DNA of 64,000 bases from Tillus elongatus (taxonomy: Eukaryota > Arthropoda > Insecta > Coleoptera > Cleridae). Where the stretch lies: the NCBI GenBank assembly GCA_964006375.1, contig OZ023263.1:131220954-131284953 (forward strand). Direction: 5' to 3'. Position 1 is the stretch's first letter. Every line of letters begins with the position of its first letter. The position numbers and the translations under genes were made by a program. Below are positions 51,264 to 63,680 of the stretch, piece after piece. The notes beneath the pieces are model-generated. The model saw only the letters and a program-made list of their open reading frames with translations. It was not told the origin of the DNA and searched no databases.

Positions 51264-51891
51264 GATGTCGAGTTACAGATTATTTGATTTTTATCCATTA
51301 ACGTCCCTTCATATTATATGAGTTTTATCGAATTTGGCGGACTTTCATTTTTTCGCAATTTTTCCATATAAGTCGTGTTCTTTTTTGGGCCAAATTTTTT
51401 TTGGTCTGAGACTAGGCTCAAATTGTGTCCGCCTAGACTTTAAACTTAGTTAAATGTCGGAGTAAAATCAGTTCTTATGTAACTCAAGAATTTTTCAATT
51501 TAGAGAGGTTTGAAGACTGTTCGAAAAAAACAAAAATAATTTTTTACAAAAACTATCACAATTCTAAAACTATTGCAGATATCGAGTTACAGATTATTTG
51601 ATTTTTATCCATTAACGTCCCTTCATATTATATGAGTTTTATCGAATTTGGCGGACTTTCATTTTTTCGCAATTTTTCCATATAAGTCGTGTTCTTTTTT
51701 GGGCCAAATTTTTTTTGGTCTGAGACTAGGCTCAAATTGTGTCCGCCTAGACTTTAAACTTTGTTAAATGTCGAAGTAAAATCAGTTCTTATGTAACTCA
51801 AGAATTTTTCAATTTAGAGAGGTTTGAAGACTGTTCGAAAAAAACAAAAATAATTTTTTACAAAAACTATCACAATTCTAAAACTATTGCA
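51264..51891 (+). repeat. Two near-identical 314 bp units (HOR6)
   Basis: These are two consecutive 314 bp units of the same type as in HOR5, the first again with GATGTC. The middle unit of HOR5 has no counterpart here. Confidence 0.86.
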
Positions 51892-51988
51892 GATATCGAG
51901 TTGCAGATTATTTGATTTTTATCCATTAACGTCCCTTCATATTATATATGAGTTTTATCGAATTTGGCGGACTTTAATTTTTTCGCAA

Positions 51989-52002
51989 TTTTTTTTTTTT
52001 TT
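51989..52002 (+). repeat. Homopolymer run of 14 T
   Basis: CGCAA is followed by 14 T and then GTTCTTTTTTGAGCC. In other monomers this place reads TTTTTCCATA and a variable stretch ending GTCGTG. It may be a real slippage event at the indel-prone site or a consensus error in the assembly. Confidence 0.7.
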
Positions 52003-54029
52003 GTTCTTTTTTGAGCCAAAATTTTTTTGGTCTGAGATTAAGCTCAAATTGTGTCCGCCCATACTTTAAACTTAGTTAAATGTCGGAGTAAAATCAGTTC
52101 TTATGTAACTCAAGAATTTTTCAATTTAGAGAGGTTTGAAGACTGTTCGAAAAAAACAAAAATATTTTTTTACAAAAACTATCACAATTCTAAAACTATT
52201 GCAGATATCGAGTTGCAGATTATTTGATTTTTATCCATTAACGTCCCTTCATATTATATATGAGTTTTATCGAATTTGGCGGACTTTCATTTTTTCGCAA
52301 TTTTTCCATACTATATGTCGTGTTCTTTTTTGAGCCAAATTTTTTTTGGTCTGAGATTAAGCTCAAATTGTGTTTGCACATACTTTAAATCTAGTTAAAT
52401 GTCGGAGTAAAATCAGTTCTTATGGTACTCAAAAATTTTTCAATTTAGAGAGGTTTGAAAGCTGTTCGAAAAAAAAAATAATTTTTTACAAAAACCATCA
52501 CAATTCTAAAACTATTGCCGATATCGAGTTACAAGTTATTTGATTTTTATCCAATAACGTTACTTCATATTATATATGAGTTTTATCGAATATGGCGGAC
52601 TTTCATTTTTTCGCAATTTTTTTGAGCCAAAATTTTTTCGGTCTGAGATTAAGCTCAAATTGTGTCCGCCTAGACTTTAAACTTAGTTAAATGTCGGAGT
52701 AAAATCAGTTCTTATGGTACTCAAAAATTTTTCAATTTAGAGAGGTTTGAAGGCTGTTCGAAAAAAACAAAAATATTTTTTTACAAAAACTATCACAATT
52801 CTAAAACTATTGCCGATATCGAGTTACAAGTTATTTGATTTTTATCCATTAACGTTACTTCATATTATATATGAGTTTTATCGAATATGGCGGACTTTCA
52901 TTTTTTCGCAATTTTTCCATACTATAAGTCGTGTTCTTTTTTGAGCCAAAATTTTTTTGGTGTGAGATTAAGCTCAAATTGTGTCCGCCTATACTTTAAA
53001 CTTAGTTAAATGTCGGAGTAAAATCAGTTCTTATGTAACTCAAGAATTTTTAAATTTAGAGAGGTTTGAAAACTGTTCCAAAAAAACAAAAATAATTTTC
53101 TATAAAAACTATCACAATTCTAAAACTATTGCGGATATCGAGTTACAGTTTATTTGATTTTTATCCATTAACGTTACTTCATATTATATGAGTTTTATCG
53201 AATATGGCGGACTTTCATTTTTTCGCAATTTTTCCATACTGTGTTCTTTTTTGGGCCAAAATTTTTTTGGTCTGAGATTAGGCTCAAATTGTGTCCGCCT
53301 AGACTTTAAACTTAGTTAAATGTCGGAGTAAAATCAGTTCTTATGTAACTCAAAATTTTTCAATTTAGAGAGGTTTGAAGACTGTCCTAAAAAACTAAAA
53401 TAATTTTCTACAAAAACTATCACAATTCTAAAACTATTGCCGATATCGAGTTACAGGTTATTTGATTTTTATCCATTAACGTTACATCATATTATATATG
53501 AGTTTTACCGAATATGGCGGACTTTCATTTCATTTTAGTCTGAGATTAAGCTCAAATTGTGTTTGCACATACTTTAAACTTAGTTAAATGGCGAAATAAA
53601 ATCAGTTCTTATGTAGCTCAAGAATTTTTCAATTTAGAGAGGTTTGAAGACTGTCCAAAAAAACTAAAATAATTTTCTACAAAAACTATCACAATTCTAA
53701 AACTATTGCAGATATCGAGTTGCAGATTATTTGATTTTTATCCATTAACGTCCCTTCATATTATATATGAGTTTTATCGAATTTGGCGGACTTTCATTTT
53801 TTCGCAATTTTTCCATACTATTAAGTCGTGTTCTTTTTTGAGCCAAAATTTTTTTGGTCTGAGATTAAGCTCAAATTGTGTTTGCACATACTTTAAACTT
53901 AGTTAAATGTCGGAATAAAATCAGTTCTTATGTAGCTCAAGAATTTTTCAATTTAGAGAGGTTTGAAGACTGTCCCAAAAAACTAAAATAATTTTTTACA
54001 AAAACTATCACAATTCTAAAACTATTGCC

Positions 54030-54335
54030 GATATCGAGTTACAGATTATTTGATTTTTATCCATTAACGTCCCTTCATATTATATATGAGTTTTATCGAA
54101 TTCGGCGGACTTTCATTTTTTCACAATTTTTCCATATCTTTTTTGAGCCAAAATTTTTTTGTTTTGTGATGAAGCTCAAATTGTGTCCGCCCATACTTTA
54201 AACTTAGTTAAATGTCGGAGTAAAATCAGTTCTTATGTAACTCAAGAATTTTTCAATTTAGAGAGGTTTGAAGACTGTTCGAAAAAAACAAAAATAATTT
54301 TTTACAAAAACTACAACAATTCTAAAACTATTGCA
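54030..54335 (+). repeat. 306 bp variant unit with GTTTTGTGATGAAG (HOR6)
   Basis: This unit has CACAATTTTTCCATATC directly followed by TTTTTTGAGCC and then GTTTTGTGATGAAGC. The GTCGTGTTC box is missing. The unit type also occurs at 59381-59686 and 63375-63680, all 306 bp, in different neighbourhoods. Confidence 0.83.
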
Positions 54336-55376
54336 GATATCGAGTTGCAGATTATTTGATTTTTATCCATTAACGCCCCTTCATATTATATATGAGTTTT
54401 ATCGAATTTGGCGGACTTTCATTTTTTCGCAATTTTTCCATACGTCGTGTTCTTTTTTTAGGCCAAATTTTTTTTGGTCTGAGATTAAGCTCAAATTGTG
54501 TTTGCACATACTTTAAATCTAGTTAAATGTCGGAATAAAATCAGTTCTTATGTAGCTCAAGAATTTTTCAATTTAGAGAGGTTTGAAAACTGTTCCAAAA
54601 AAACCAAAAAAATGTTCTATAAAAACTATCACAATTCTAAAACTATTGCAGATATCGAGTTACAGATTATTTGATTTTTATCCATTAAAGTTCCTTCATA
54701 TTATGAGTTTTATCGAATTCGGCGGACTTTCATTTTTTGCAATTTTTCCATAAGTCGTGTTCTTTTTTGAGCCAAAATTTTTTTGGTCTGAGATTAAGCT
54801 CAAATTGTGTTTGCACATACTTTAAACTTAGTTAAATGTCGGAATAAAATCAGTTCTTATGTAGCTCAAGAATTTTTCAATTTAGAGAGGTTTGAAGACT
54901 GTCCCAAAAAACTAAAATAATTTTCTACAAAAACTATCACAATTCTAAAACTATTGCGGATATCGAGTTACAGGTTATTTGATTTTTATCCATTAACATT
55001 ACTTCATATTATATATGAGTTTTATCGAATATGGCGGACTTTCATTTTTTCGCAATTTTTCCATCGTGTTCTTTTTTGAGCCAAAATTTTTTTGGTCTGA
55101 GATTAAGCTCAAATTGTGTTTGCACATACTTTAAACTTAGTTAAATGTCGGAATAAAATCAGTTCTTATGTAGCTCAAGAATTTTTCAATTTAGAGAGGT
55201 TTGAAGACTGTCCCAAAAAACTAAAATAATTTTCTACAAAAACTATCACAATTCTAAAACTATTGCGGATATCGAGTTACAGATTATTTGATTTTTATCC
55301 ATTAACGTTACTTCATATTATATATGAGTTTTATCGAATATGGCGAACTTTCATTTTTTAGCAATTTTTCCATACT

Positions 55377-55743
55377 ACATGAACAGCTGTTTATCGGCGT
55401 ACGAAAGATTCAAGGTGAATGACATCGCTTTGTTGTACGATCAATACGCACCCCGACTAACGTGGAAGATGGTGCGAATTAGCCAAGTTTACCATGGTAG
55501 AGATGGAAGAACTCGAGCCTGCGAGGTCCAACTTCCCAGTGGAACATTACTTCGAAGGCCTATACAGTTGCTATATCCATTAGAACTTCCTACCGTCCCC
55601 CCCGAGGATGTAGAAAATATATTAAAGGTCCCTGGTTCGTTCATAATTGTCTATTGGAAATATTGGCTCCAGAGTTATATTTTCACAATGCGTTACACTT
55701 AAATTGGTAGTAAAGGGCTCGAGTTCACTTAAAAACATATCTA
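55377..55743 (+). mobile_element. BEL/Pao retrotransposon fragment, copy 6
   Basis: This copy has a seven-C run and an open frame of 120 residues from 55340 to 55702. One private substitution at 55673 (CCAGAGTT where others have CCAGCGTT) changes Arg to Ser in the C-terminal read-through part. The right flanking monomer arm also has a private G (ACAAAAGTTTTTTGG). The DUF5641-like core is unchanged. Confidence 0.84.
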
Positions 55744-57929
55744 AAGTCGTGTTCTTTTTTGAGACAAAAGTTTTTTGGTCTGAGATTAAGTTCAAATTTT
55801 GTTTGCACATACTTTAAACTTAGTTAAATGTCGGAATAAAATCAGTTCTTATGTAGCTCAAGAAGTTTTCAATTTAGAGAGGTTTGAAAACTGTTCCAAA
55901 AAAACAAAAATATTTTTCTATAAAAACTATCACAATTCTAAAACTATTGCAGATATCGAGTTACAGATTATTTGATTTTTATCCATTAACGTCCCTTCAT
56001 ATTATATATGAGTTATATCGAATTTGGCGGACTTTCATTTTTTGCAACTTTTCCATACTATGTCGTGTTCTTTTTTGAGCCAAAATTTTTTTGGTCTGAG
56101 ATTAAGCTCAAATTGTGTCCGCCCATACTTTAAACTTAGTTAAATGTCGGAGTAAAATCAGTTCTTATGTAACTCAAGAATTTTTCAATTTAGAGAGGTT
56201 TGAAGACTGTTCGAAAAAAACAAAAATAATTTTCTATAAAAACTATCACAATTCTAAAACTATTGCAGATATCGAGTTACAGATTATTTGATTTGTATCC
56301 ATTAACGTCCCTTCATATTATATGAGTTTTATCGAATTCGGCGGACTTTCATTTTTTCGCAATTTTTCCATACTATGTCGTGTTCTTTTTTGAGCCAAAA
56401 TTTGTTTGGTCTGAGATTAAGCTCAAATTGTGTCCGCCCATACTTTAAACTCAGTTAAATGTCGGAGTAAAATCAGTTCTTATGTAACTCAAGAATTTTT
56501 CAATTTAGAGAGGTTTGAAGACTGTTCGAAAAAAACAAAAATAATTTTTTACAAAAACTATCACAATTCTAAATCTATTGCGGATATCAAGTTACAGATT
56601 ATTTGATTTTTATCCATTAACGTTACTTCATATTATATATGAGTTTTATCGAATATGGCGGACTTTCATTTTTTCGCAATTTTTCCATACTATAGTCGTG
56701 TTCTTTTTTGAGCCAAAATTTTTTTGGTCTGAGATTAAGCTCAAATTGTGTCCGCCTAGACTTTAAACATAGTTAAATGTCGGAGTCAAATCAGTTCTTA
56801 TGTAGCTCAAGAATTTTTCAATTTAGAGAGGTTTGAAAACTGTTCCAAAAAAACAAAAATTATTTTCTATAAAAACTATCACAATTCTAAAACTATTGCA
56901 GATATCGAGTTACAGATTATTTGATTTTTATCCATTAACGTCCCTTCATATTATATATGAGTTTTATCGAATTCGGCGGACTTTCATTTTTTCGGAATTT
57001 TTCCATATTTAAGTCGTGTTCTTTTTTGAGCCAAAATTTTTTTGGTCTGAGATTAAGCACAAATTGTGTCCGCCCATACTTTAAACTAGTTAAATGTCGG
57101 AGTAAAATCAGTTCTTATGTAACTCAACAATTTTTCAATTTAGAGAGGTTTGAAGACTGTTCGAAAAAAACAAAAATAATTTTTTACAAAAACTATCACA
57201 ATTCTAAAACTATTGCAGATATCGAGTTACAGATTATTTGATTGTTATCCATTAACCTCCCTTCATATTATATATGCGTTTTATCGAATTTGGCGGACTT
57301 TCATTTTTTCGCAATTTTTCCATACTATACTATACAAAGTCGTGTTCTTTTTTGAGCCAAAATTTTTTTGGTCTGAGATTAAGCTCAAATTGTGTCCGCC
57401 CATACTTTAAACTTAGTTAAATGTCGGAGTAAAATCAGTTCTTATGTAGCTCAAGAATTTTTCAATTTAGAGAGGTTTGAAAACTGTTCGAAAAAAACAA
57501 AAATAATTTTTTTATAAAAACTATCACAATTCTAAAACTATTGCAGATATCGAGTTACAGATTATTTGATTTTTATCCATTAACGTCCCTTCATATTATA
57601 TATGAGTTTTATCGAATTCGGCGGACTTTCATTTTTTCGCAATTTTTCCATACTGTCGTGTTCTTTTTTGAGCCAAAATTTTTTTGGTCTGAGATTAAGC
57701 TCAAATTGTGTCCGCCCATACTTTAAACTTACTTAAATGTCGGAGTAAAATCAGTTCTTATGTAACTCAAGAATTTTTCAATTTAGAGAGGTTTGAAGAC
57801 TGTTCGAAAAAAACAAAAATAATTTTTTACAAAAACTATCACAATTCTAAAACTATTGCAGATATCGAGTTACAGATTATTTGATTTTTATCCCTTAACG
57901 TCCCTTCATATTATATATGAGTTTTATCG

Positions 57930-57965
57930 AATTTGGTGGACTTTCATTTTTTCGGATTTTTTCGT
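57930..57965 (+). other. HOR4-like to HOR6-like junction in HOR7
   Basis: Left of here HOR7 follows HOR4 at a fixed offset of 25138. Right of here it follows HOR6, beginning with TTTTTTCGTGTTC, TTGAACCAAAA and ATTAACCTC (compare 46.13 kb). The junction unit has private changes (ATTTGGTGGAC, TTTCGGATTTTTTCG), consistent with a recombination or conversion endpoint. Confidence 0.75.
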
Positions 57966-59380
57966 GTTCTTTTTTGAACCAAAATTTTTTTGGTCTGAGA
58001 TTAACCTCAAATTGTGTCCGCCTAGACTTTAAACTTAGTTAAATGTCGGAGTCAAATCAGTTCTTATGTAGCTCAAGAATTTTTCAATTTAGAGAGGTTT
58101 GAAAACTGTTCCAAAAAAACAAAAATTATTTTCTATAAAAACTATCACAATTCTAAAACTATTGCAGATATCGAGTTACAGATTATTTGATTTTTATCCA
58201 TTAACGTCCCTTCATATTATATATGAGTTTTATCGAATTCGGCGGACTTTCATTTTTTCGGAATTTTTCCATATTTAAGTCGTGTTCTTTTTTGAGCCAA
58301 AATTTTTTTGGTCTGAGATTAAGCACAAATTGTGTCCGCCCATACTTTAAACTAGTTAAATGTCGGAGTATAATCAGTTCTTATGTAACTCAAGAATTTT
58401 TCAATTTAGAGAGGTTTGAAGACTTCGAAAAAAACAAAAATATTTTTTTACAAAAACTATCACAATTCTAAAACTATTGCAGATATCGAGTTACAGATTA
58501 TTTGATTTGTATCCATTAACGTCCCTTCATATTATATGAGTTTTATCGAATTCGGCGGACTTTCATTTTTTCGCAATTTTTCCATACTATGTCGTGTTCT
58601 TTTCGAGCCAAAATTTTTTTGGTCTGAGATTAAGCTCAAATTGTGTCCGCCTATATTTTAAATCTAGTTAAATGTCGGAGTAAAATCAGTTCTTATGTAA
58701 CTCAAGAATTTTTCAATTTAGAGAGGTTTGAAGACTGTTCCAAAAAAACAAAAATATTTTTTTACAAAAACTATCACAATTCTAAAACTATTGCGGATAT
58801 CGAGTTACAGATTATTTGATTTTTATCCATTAACGTTACTTCATATTATATATGAGTTTTATCGAATATGGCGGACTTTCATTTAATTTTGGTCTGAGAT
58901 TAAGCTCAAATTGTGTTTGAACGTACTTTAAACTTAGTTAAATGTCGGAATAAAATCAGTTCTTATGTAGCTCAAGAATTTTTCAATTTAGAGAGGTTTG
59001 AAGACTGTCCCAAAAAACTAAAATAATTTTCTACAAAAACTATCACAATTCTAAAACTATTGCGGATATCGAGTTACAGATTATTTGATTTTTATCCATT
59101 AACGTTACTTCATATTATATATGAGTTTTATCGAATATGGCGGACTTTCATTTTTTCGCAATTTTTCCATACTATGTCGTGTTCTTTTATGAGCCAAAAT
59201 TTTTTTGGTCTGAGATTAAGCTCAAATTGTGTTTGCACATACTTTAAACTTAGTTAAATGTCGGAATAAAATCAGTTCTTATGTAGCTCAAGAATTTTTC
59301 AATTTAGAGAGGTTTGAAGACTGTCCCAAAAAACTAAAATAATTTTTTACAAAAACTATCACAATTCTAAAACTATTGCC

Positions 59381-59686
59381 GATATCGAGTTACAGATTAT
59401 TTGATTTTTATCCATTAACGTCCCTTCATATTATATATGAGTTTTATCGAATTCGGCGGACTTTCATTTTTTCACAATTTTTCCATATCTTTTTTGAGCC
59501 AAAATTTTTTTGTTTTGAGATGAAGCTCAAATTGTGTCCGCCCATACTTTAAACTTAGTTAAATGTCGGAGTAAAATCAGTTCTTATGTAACTCAAGAAT
59601 TTTTCAATTTAGAGAGGTTTGAAGACTGTTCGAAAAAAACAAAAATAATTTTTTACAAAAACTATCACAATTCTAAATCTATTGCG
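59381..59686 (+). repeat. 306 bp variant unit, HOR7 first copy
   Basis: This is the same unit type as at 54030 but with GTTTTGAGATGAAG. It interrupts the collinearity between HOR6 and HOR7, where the offset jumps from 11823 to 12128. A block with this unit was therefore inserted or swapped into a place where HOR6 has none. Confidence 0.83.
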
Positions 59687-62600
59687 GATATCGAGTTACA
59701 GATTATTTGATTTTTATCCATTAACGTTACTTCATATTATATATGAGTTTTATCGAATATGGTGGACTTTCATTTTTTCGCAATTTTTCCATTTCGTGTT
59801 CTTTTTGGAGCCAAAATTTTTTTGGTTTGAGATTAAGCTTAAATTGTGTTTGCACATACTTTAAACTTAGTTAAATGTCGGAATAAAATCAGTTCTTATG
59901 TAACTCAAGAATTTTTCCATTTAGAGAGGTTTGAAGACTGTTCGAAAAAAACAAAAATAATTTTTTACAAAAACTATCACAATTCTAAATCTATTGCGGA
60001 TATCGAGTTACAGATTATTTGATTTTTATCCATTAACGTTACTTCATATTATATATGAGTTTTATCGAATATGGCGGACTTTAATTTTTTCGCAATTTTT
60101 CAATACTATAAGTCGTGTTCTTTTTTGGGCCAAAATTTTTTTGGTCTGAGATTAGGCTCAAATTGTGTCCGCCTAGACTTTAAACTTAGTTAAATGTCGG
60201 AGTACAATCAGTTCTTATGTAACTCAAGAATTTCTCAATTTAGAGAGGTTTGAAGACTGTCCCAAAAAACTAAAATAATTTTCTACAAAAACTATCACAA
60301 TTCTAAAACTATTGCGGATATCGAGTTACAGGTTATTTGATTTTTATCGATTAACGTTACTTCATATTATATATGAGTTTTATCGAAGATGGCGGACTTT
60401 CATTTTTTCGCAATTTTTCCATACTATAGTCGTGTTCTTTTTTGAGCCAAAATTTTTTTGGTCTGAGATTAAGCTCAAATTGTGTTTGCACATACTTTAA
60501 CTTAGTTAAATGTCGGAATAAAATCAGTTCTTATGTAGCTCAAGAATTTTTCAATTTAGAGAGGTTTGAAGACTGTCCCAAAAAACTAAAATAATTTTCT
60601 ACAAAAACTATCACAATTCTGAAACTATTGCCGATATCGAGTTACAGATTATTTGATTTTTATCCATTAACGTTACTTCATATTATATATGAGTTTTATC
60701 GAATATGGCGGACTTTCATTTTTTCGCAATTTTTCCATACTATGGAGTCGTGTTCTTTTTTGAGCCAAAATTTTTTTGGTTTGAGATTAAGCTCAAATTG
60801 TGTTTGCACATACTTTAAACTTAGTTAAATGTCGGAATAAAATCAGTTCTTATGTAGCTCAAGAATTTTTCAATTTAGAGAGGTTTGAAAACTGTTCCAA
60901 AAAAACAAAAATAATTTTCTATCTATCACAATTCTAAAACTATTGCAGATATCGAGTTACAGATTATTTGATTTTTATCCATTAAAGTCCCTTCACATTA
61001 TATATGAGTTTTATCGAATTCGGCGGACTTTAATTTTTTCGCAATTTTCCATAAGTCGTGTTCTTTTTTGAGCCAAAATTTTTTTGGTCTGAGATTAAGC
61101 TCAAATTGTGTCCGCCCATACTTTAAACTTAGTTAAATGTCGGAGTAAAATCAGTTCTTATGTAACTCAAGAATTTTTCAATTTAGAGAGGTTTGAAGAC
61201 TGTTCGAAAAAAACAAAAATATTTTTTTACAAAAACTATCACAATTTTAAAACTATTGCAGATATCGAGTTGCAGATTATTTGATTTTTATCCATTAACG
61301 TCCCTTCATATTATATATGAGTTTTATCGAATTTGGCGGACTTTCATTTTTTCGCAATTTTTCCATACGTGTCGTGTCCTTTTTTGAGCCAAATTTTTTT
61401 TGGTCTGAGATTAAGCTCAAATTGTGTCCGCCTAGACTTTAAACTTAGTTAAATGTCGGAGTAAAATCAGTTCTTATGTAACTCAAGAATTTTTAAATTT
61501 AGAGAGGTTTGAAAACTGTTCCAAAAAAACAAAAATAATTTTCTATAGAAACTATCAAAATTCTAAAACTATTGCAGATATCGAGTTACAGATTATTTGA
61601 TTTTTATCCATTAACGTCCCTTCATATTATATATGAGTTTTATCGAATTCGGCGGACTTTAATTTTTTCGCAATTTTCCATAAGTCGTGTTCTTTTTTGA
61701 GCCAAAATTTTTTTGGTCTGAGATTAAGCTCAAATTGTGTCCGCCCATACTTTAAACTAAGTTAAATGTCGGAGTAAAATCAGTTCTTATGTAACTCAAG
61801 AATTTTTCAATTTAGAGGTTTGAAGACTGTTCGAAAAAAACAAAAATAATTTTTTACAAAAACTATCACAATTCTAAAACTAGTGCCGATATCGAGTTAC
61901 AGATTATTTGATTTTTATCCATTACCGTCCCTTCATATTATATAGGAGTTTTATCGAATTTGGCGGACTTTCATTTTTTCGCAATTTTTCCATACTATAT
62001 AAGTCGTGTTCTTTTTTGAGCCAAATTTTTTTTGGTCTGAGATTAAGCTCAAATTGTGTCCGCCTAGACTTTAAACTTAGTTAAATGTCGGAGTAAAATC
62101 AGTTCTTATGTAACTCAAGAATTTTTCAATTTAGAGAGGTTTGAAGACTGTTCGAAAAAAACAAAAATATTTTTTTACAAAAACTATCACAATTCTAAAA
62201 CTATTGCAGATATCGAGTTGCAGATTATTTAATTTTTATCCATTAACTTCCCTTCATATTATATATGAGTTTTATCGAATTTGGCGGACTTTCATTTTTT
62301 CGCAATTTTTCCATACATGTCGTGTTCTTTTTTGAGCCAAATTTTTTTTGGTCTGAGATTAAGCTCAAATTGTGTTTGCACATACTTTCTAGTTAAATGT
62401 CGGAATAAAATCAGTTCTTATGTAGCTCAAGAATTTTTCAATTTAGAGAGATTTGAAAACTGTTCCAAAAAAACAAAAATAATTTTCTATAAAAACTATC
62501 ACAATTCTAAAACTATTGCAGATATCGAGTTACAGATTATTTGATTTTCATCCATTAAAGTCCCTTTATATTATATATGAGTTTTATCGAATTCGGCGGA

Positions 62601-62831
62601 CTTTCATTTTTTCGCAACTTTTTCCATCGTGTTCTTTTTTGAGCCAAAATTTTTTTGGTCTGAGATTAAGCTCAAATTGTGTTTGTACATACTTTAAACT
62701 TAGTTAAATGTCGGAATAAAATAAGTTCTTGTGTAGCTCAAGAATTTTTCAATTTAGAGAGGTTTGAAAACTGTTCCAAAAAAACAAAAATAATTTTCTA
62801 CAAAAACTATCACAATTCTAAAACTATTGCC

Positions 62832-63061
62832 GATATCGAGTTACCGATTTTTCCATAAGTCGTGTTCTTTTTTGAGCCAAAATTTTTTTGGTCTGAGATT
62901 AAGCACAAATTGTGTCCGCCCATACTTTAAACTAGTTAAATGTCGGAGTAAAATCAGTTCTTATGTAACTCAAGAATTTTTCAATTTAGAGAGGTTTGAA
63001 GACTTCGAAAAAAACAAAAATATTTTTTTACAAAAACTATCACAATTCTAAAACTATTGCA
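62832..63061 (+). repeat. Chimeric short monomer, HOR7
   Basis: The left end has the GAGTTACCGATTTTTCC deletion junction of the 233 bp units. The right part has AAGCACAAATTG, AAACTAGTTAAATG and GAAGACTTCG, which belong to the unit type at 58.2-58.47 kb. The normal follower (the 314 bp units) is missing. This marks a recombination between two distant places of the HOR. Confidence 0.8.
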
Positions 63062-63374
63062 GATATCGAGTTACAGATTATTTGATTTGTATCCATTAAC
63101 GTCCCTTCATATTATATGAGTTTTATCGAATTCGGCGGACTTTCATTTTTTCGCAATTTTTCCATACTATGTCGTGTTCTTTTCGAGCCAAAATTTTTTT
63201 GGTCTGAGATTAAGCTCAAATTGTGTTTGCACATACTTTAAACTTAGTTAAATGTCGGAATAAAATCAGTTCTTATGTAGCTCAAGAATTTTTCAATTTA
63301 GAGAGGTTTGAAGACTGTCCCAAAAAACTAAAATAATTTTTTACAAAAACTATCACAATTCTAAAACTATTGCC

Positions 63375-63680
63375 GATATCGAGTTACAGATTATTTGATT
63401 TTTATCCATTAACGTCCCTTCATATTATATATGAGTTTTATCGAATTCGGCGGACTTTCATTTTTTCACAATTTTTCCATATCTTTTTTGAGCCAAAATT
63501 TTTTTGTTTTGTGATGAAGCTCAAATTGTGTCCGCCCATACTTTAAACTTAGTTAAATGTCGGAGTAAAATCAGTTCTTATGTAACTCAAGAATTTTTCA
63601 ATTTAGAGAGGTTTGAAGACTGTTCGAAAAAAACAAAAATAATTTTTTACAAAAACTACAACAATTCTAAAACTATTGCA
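63375..63680 (+). repeat. 306 bp variant unit, HOR7 second copy
   Basis: It has GTTTTGTGATGAAG, as in the HOR6 unit at 54030, and is followed by the same CTACAACAATTC variant (63656 versus 54311). From here to the window end the match to HOR6 is in constant register. Confidence 0.84.

Larger units (their letters stand above)
45371..55915 (+). repeat. HOR block 6 (10545 bp)
   Basis: It is collinear with HOR5 for long stretches. The extra length comes from additional single monomers (for example the TTTGGTTTGAG unit at 47.55 kb and extra units near 49.9-50.1 kb) and from a unit with GTTTTGTGATGAAG at 54030-54335. One of the 314 bp units that is triplicated in HOR5 occurs only twice here (51264-51891). 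It ends with insert copy 6 (55379-55743). A 14-T run at 51989-52002 replaces the usual CCAT-AAGTCG segment of one monomer. Confidence 0.88.
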
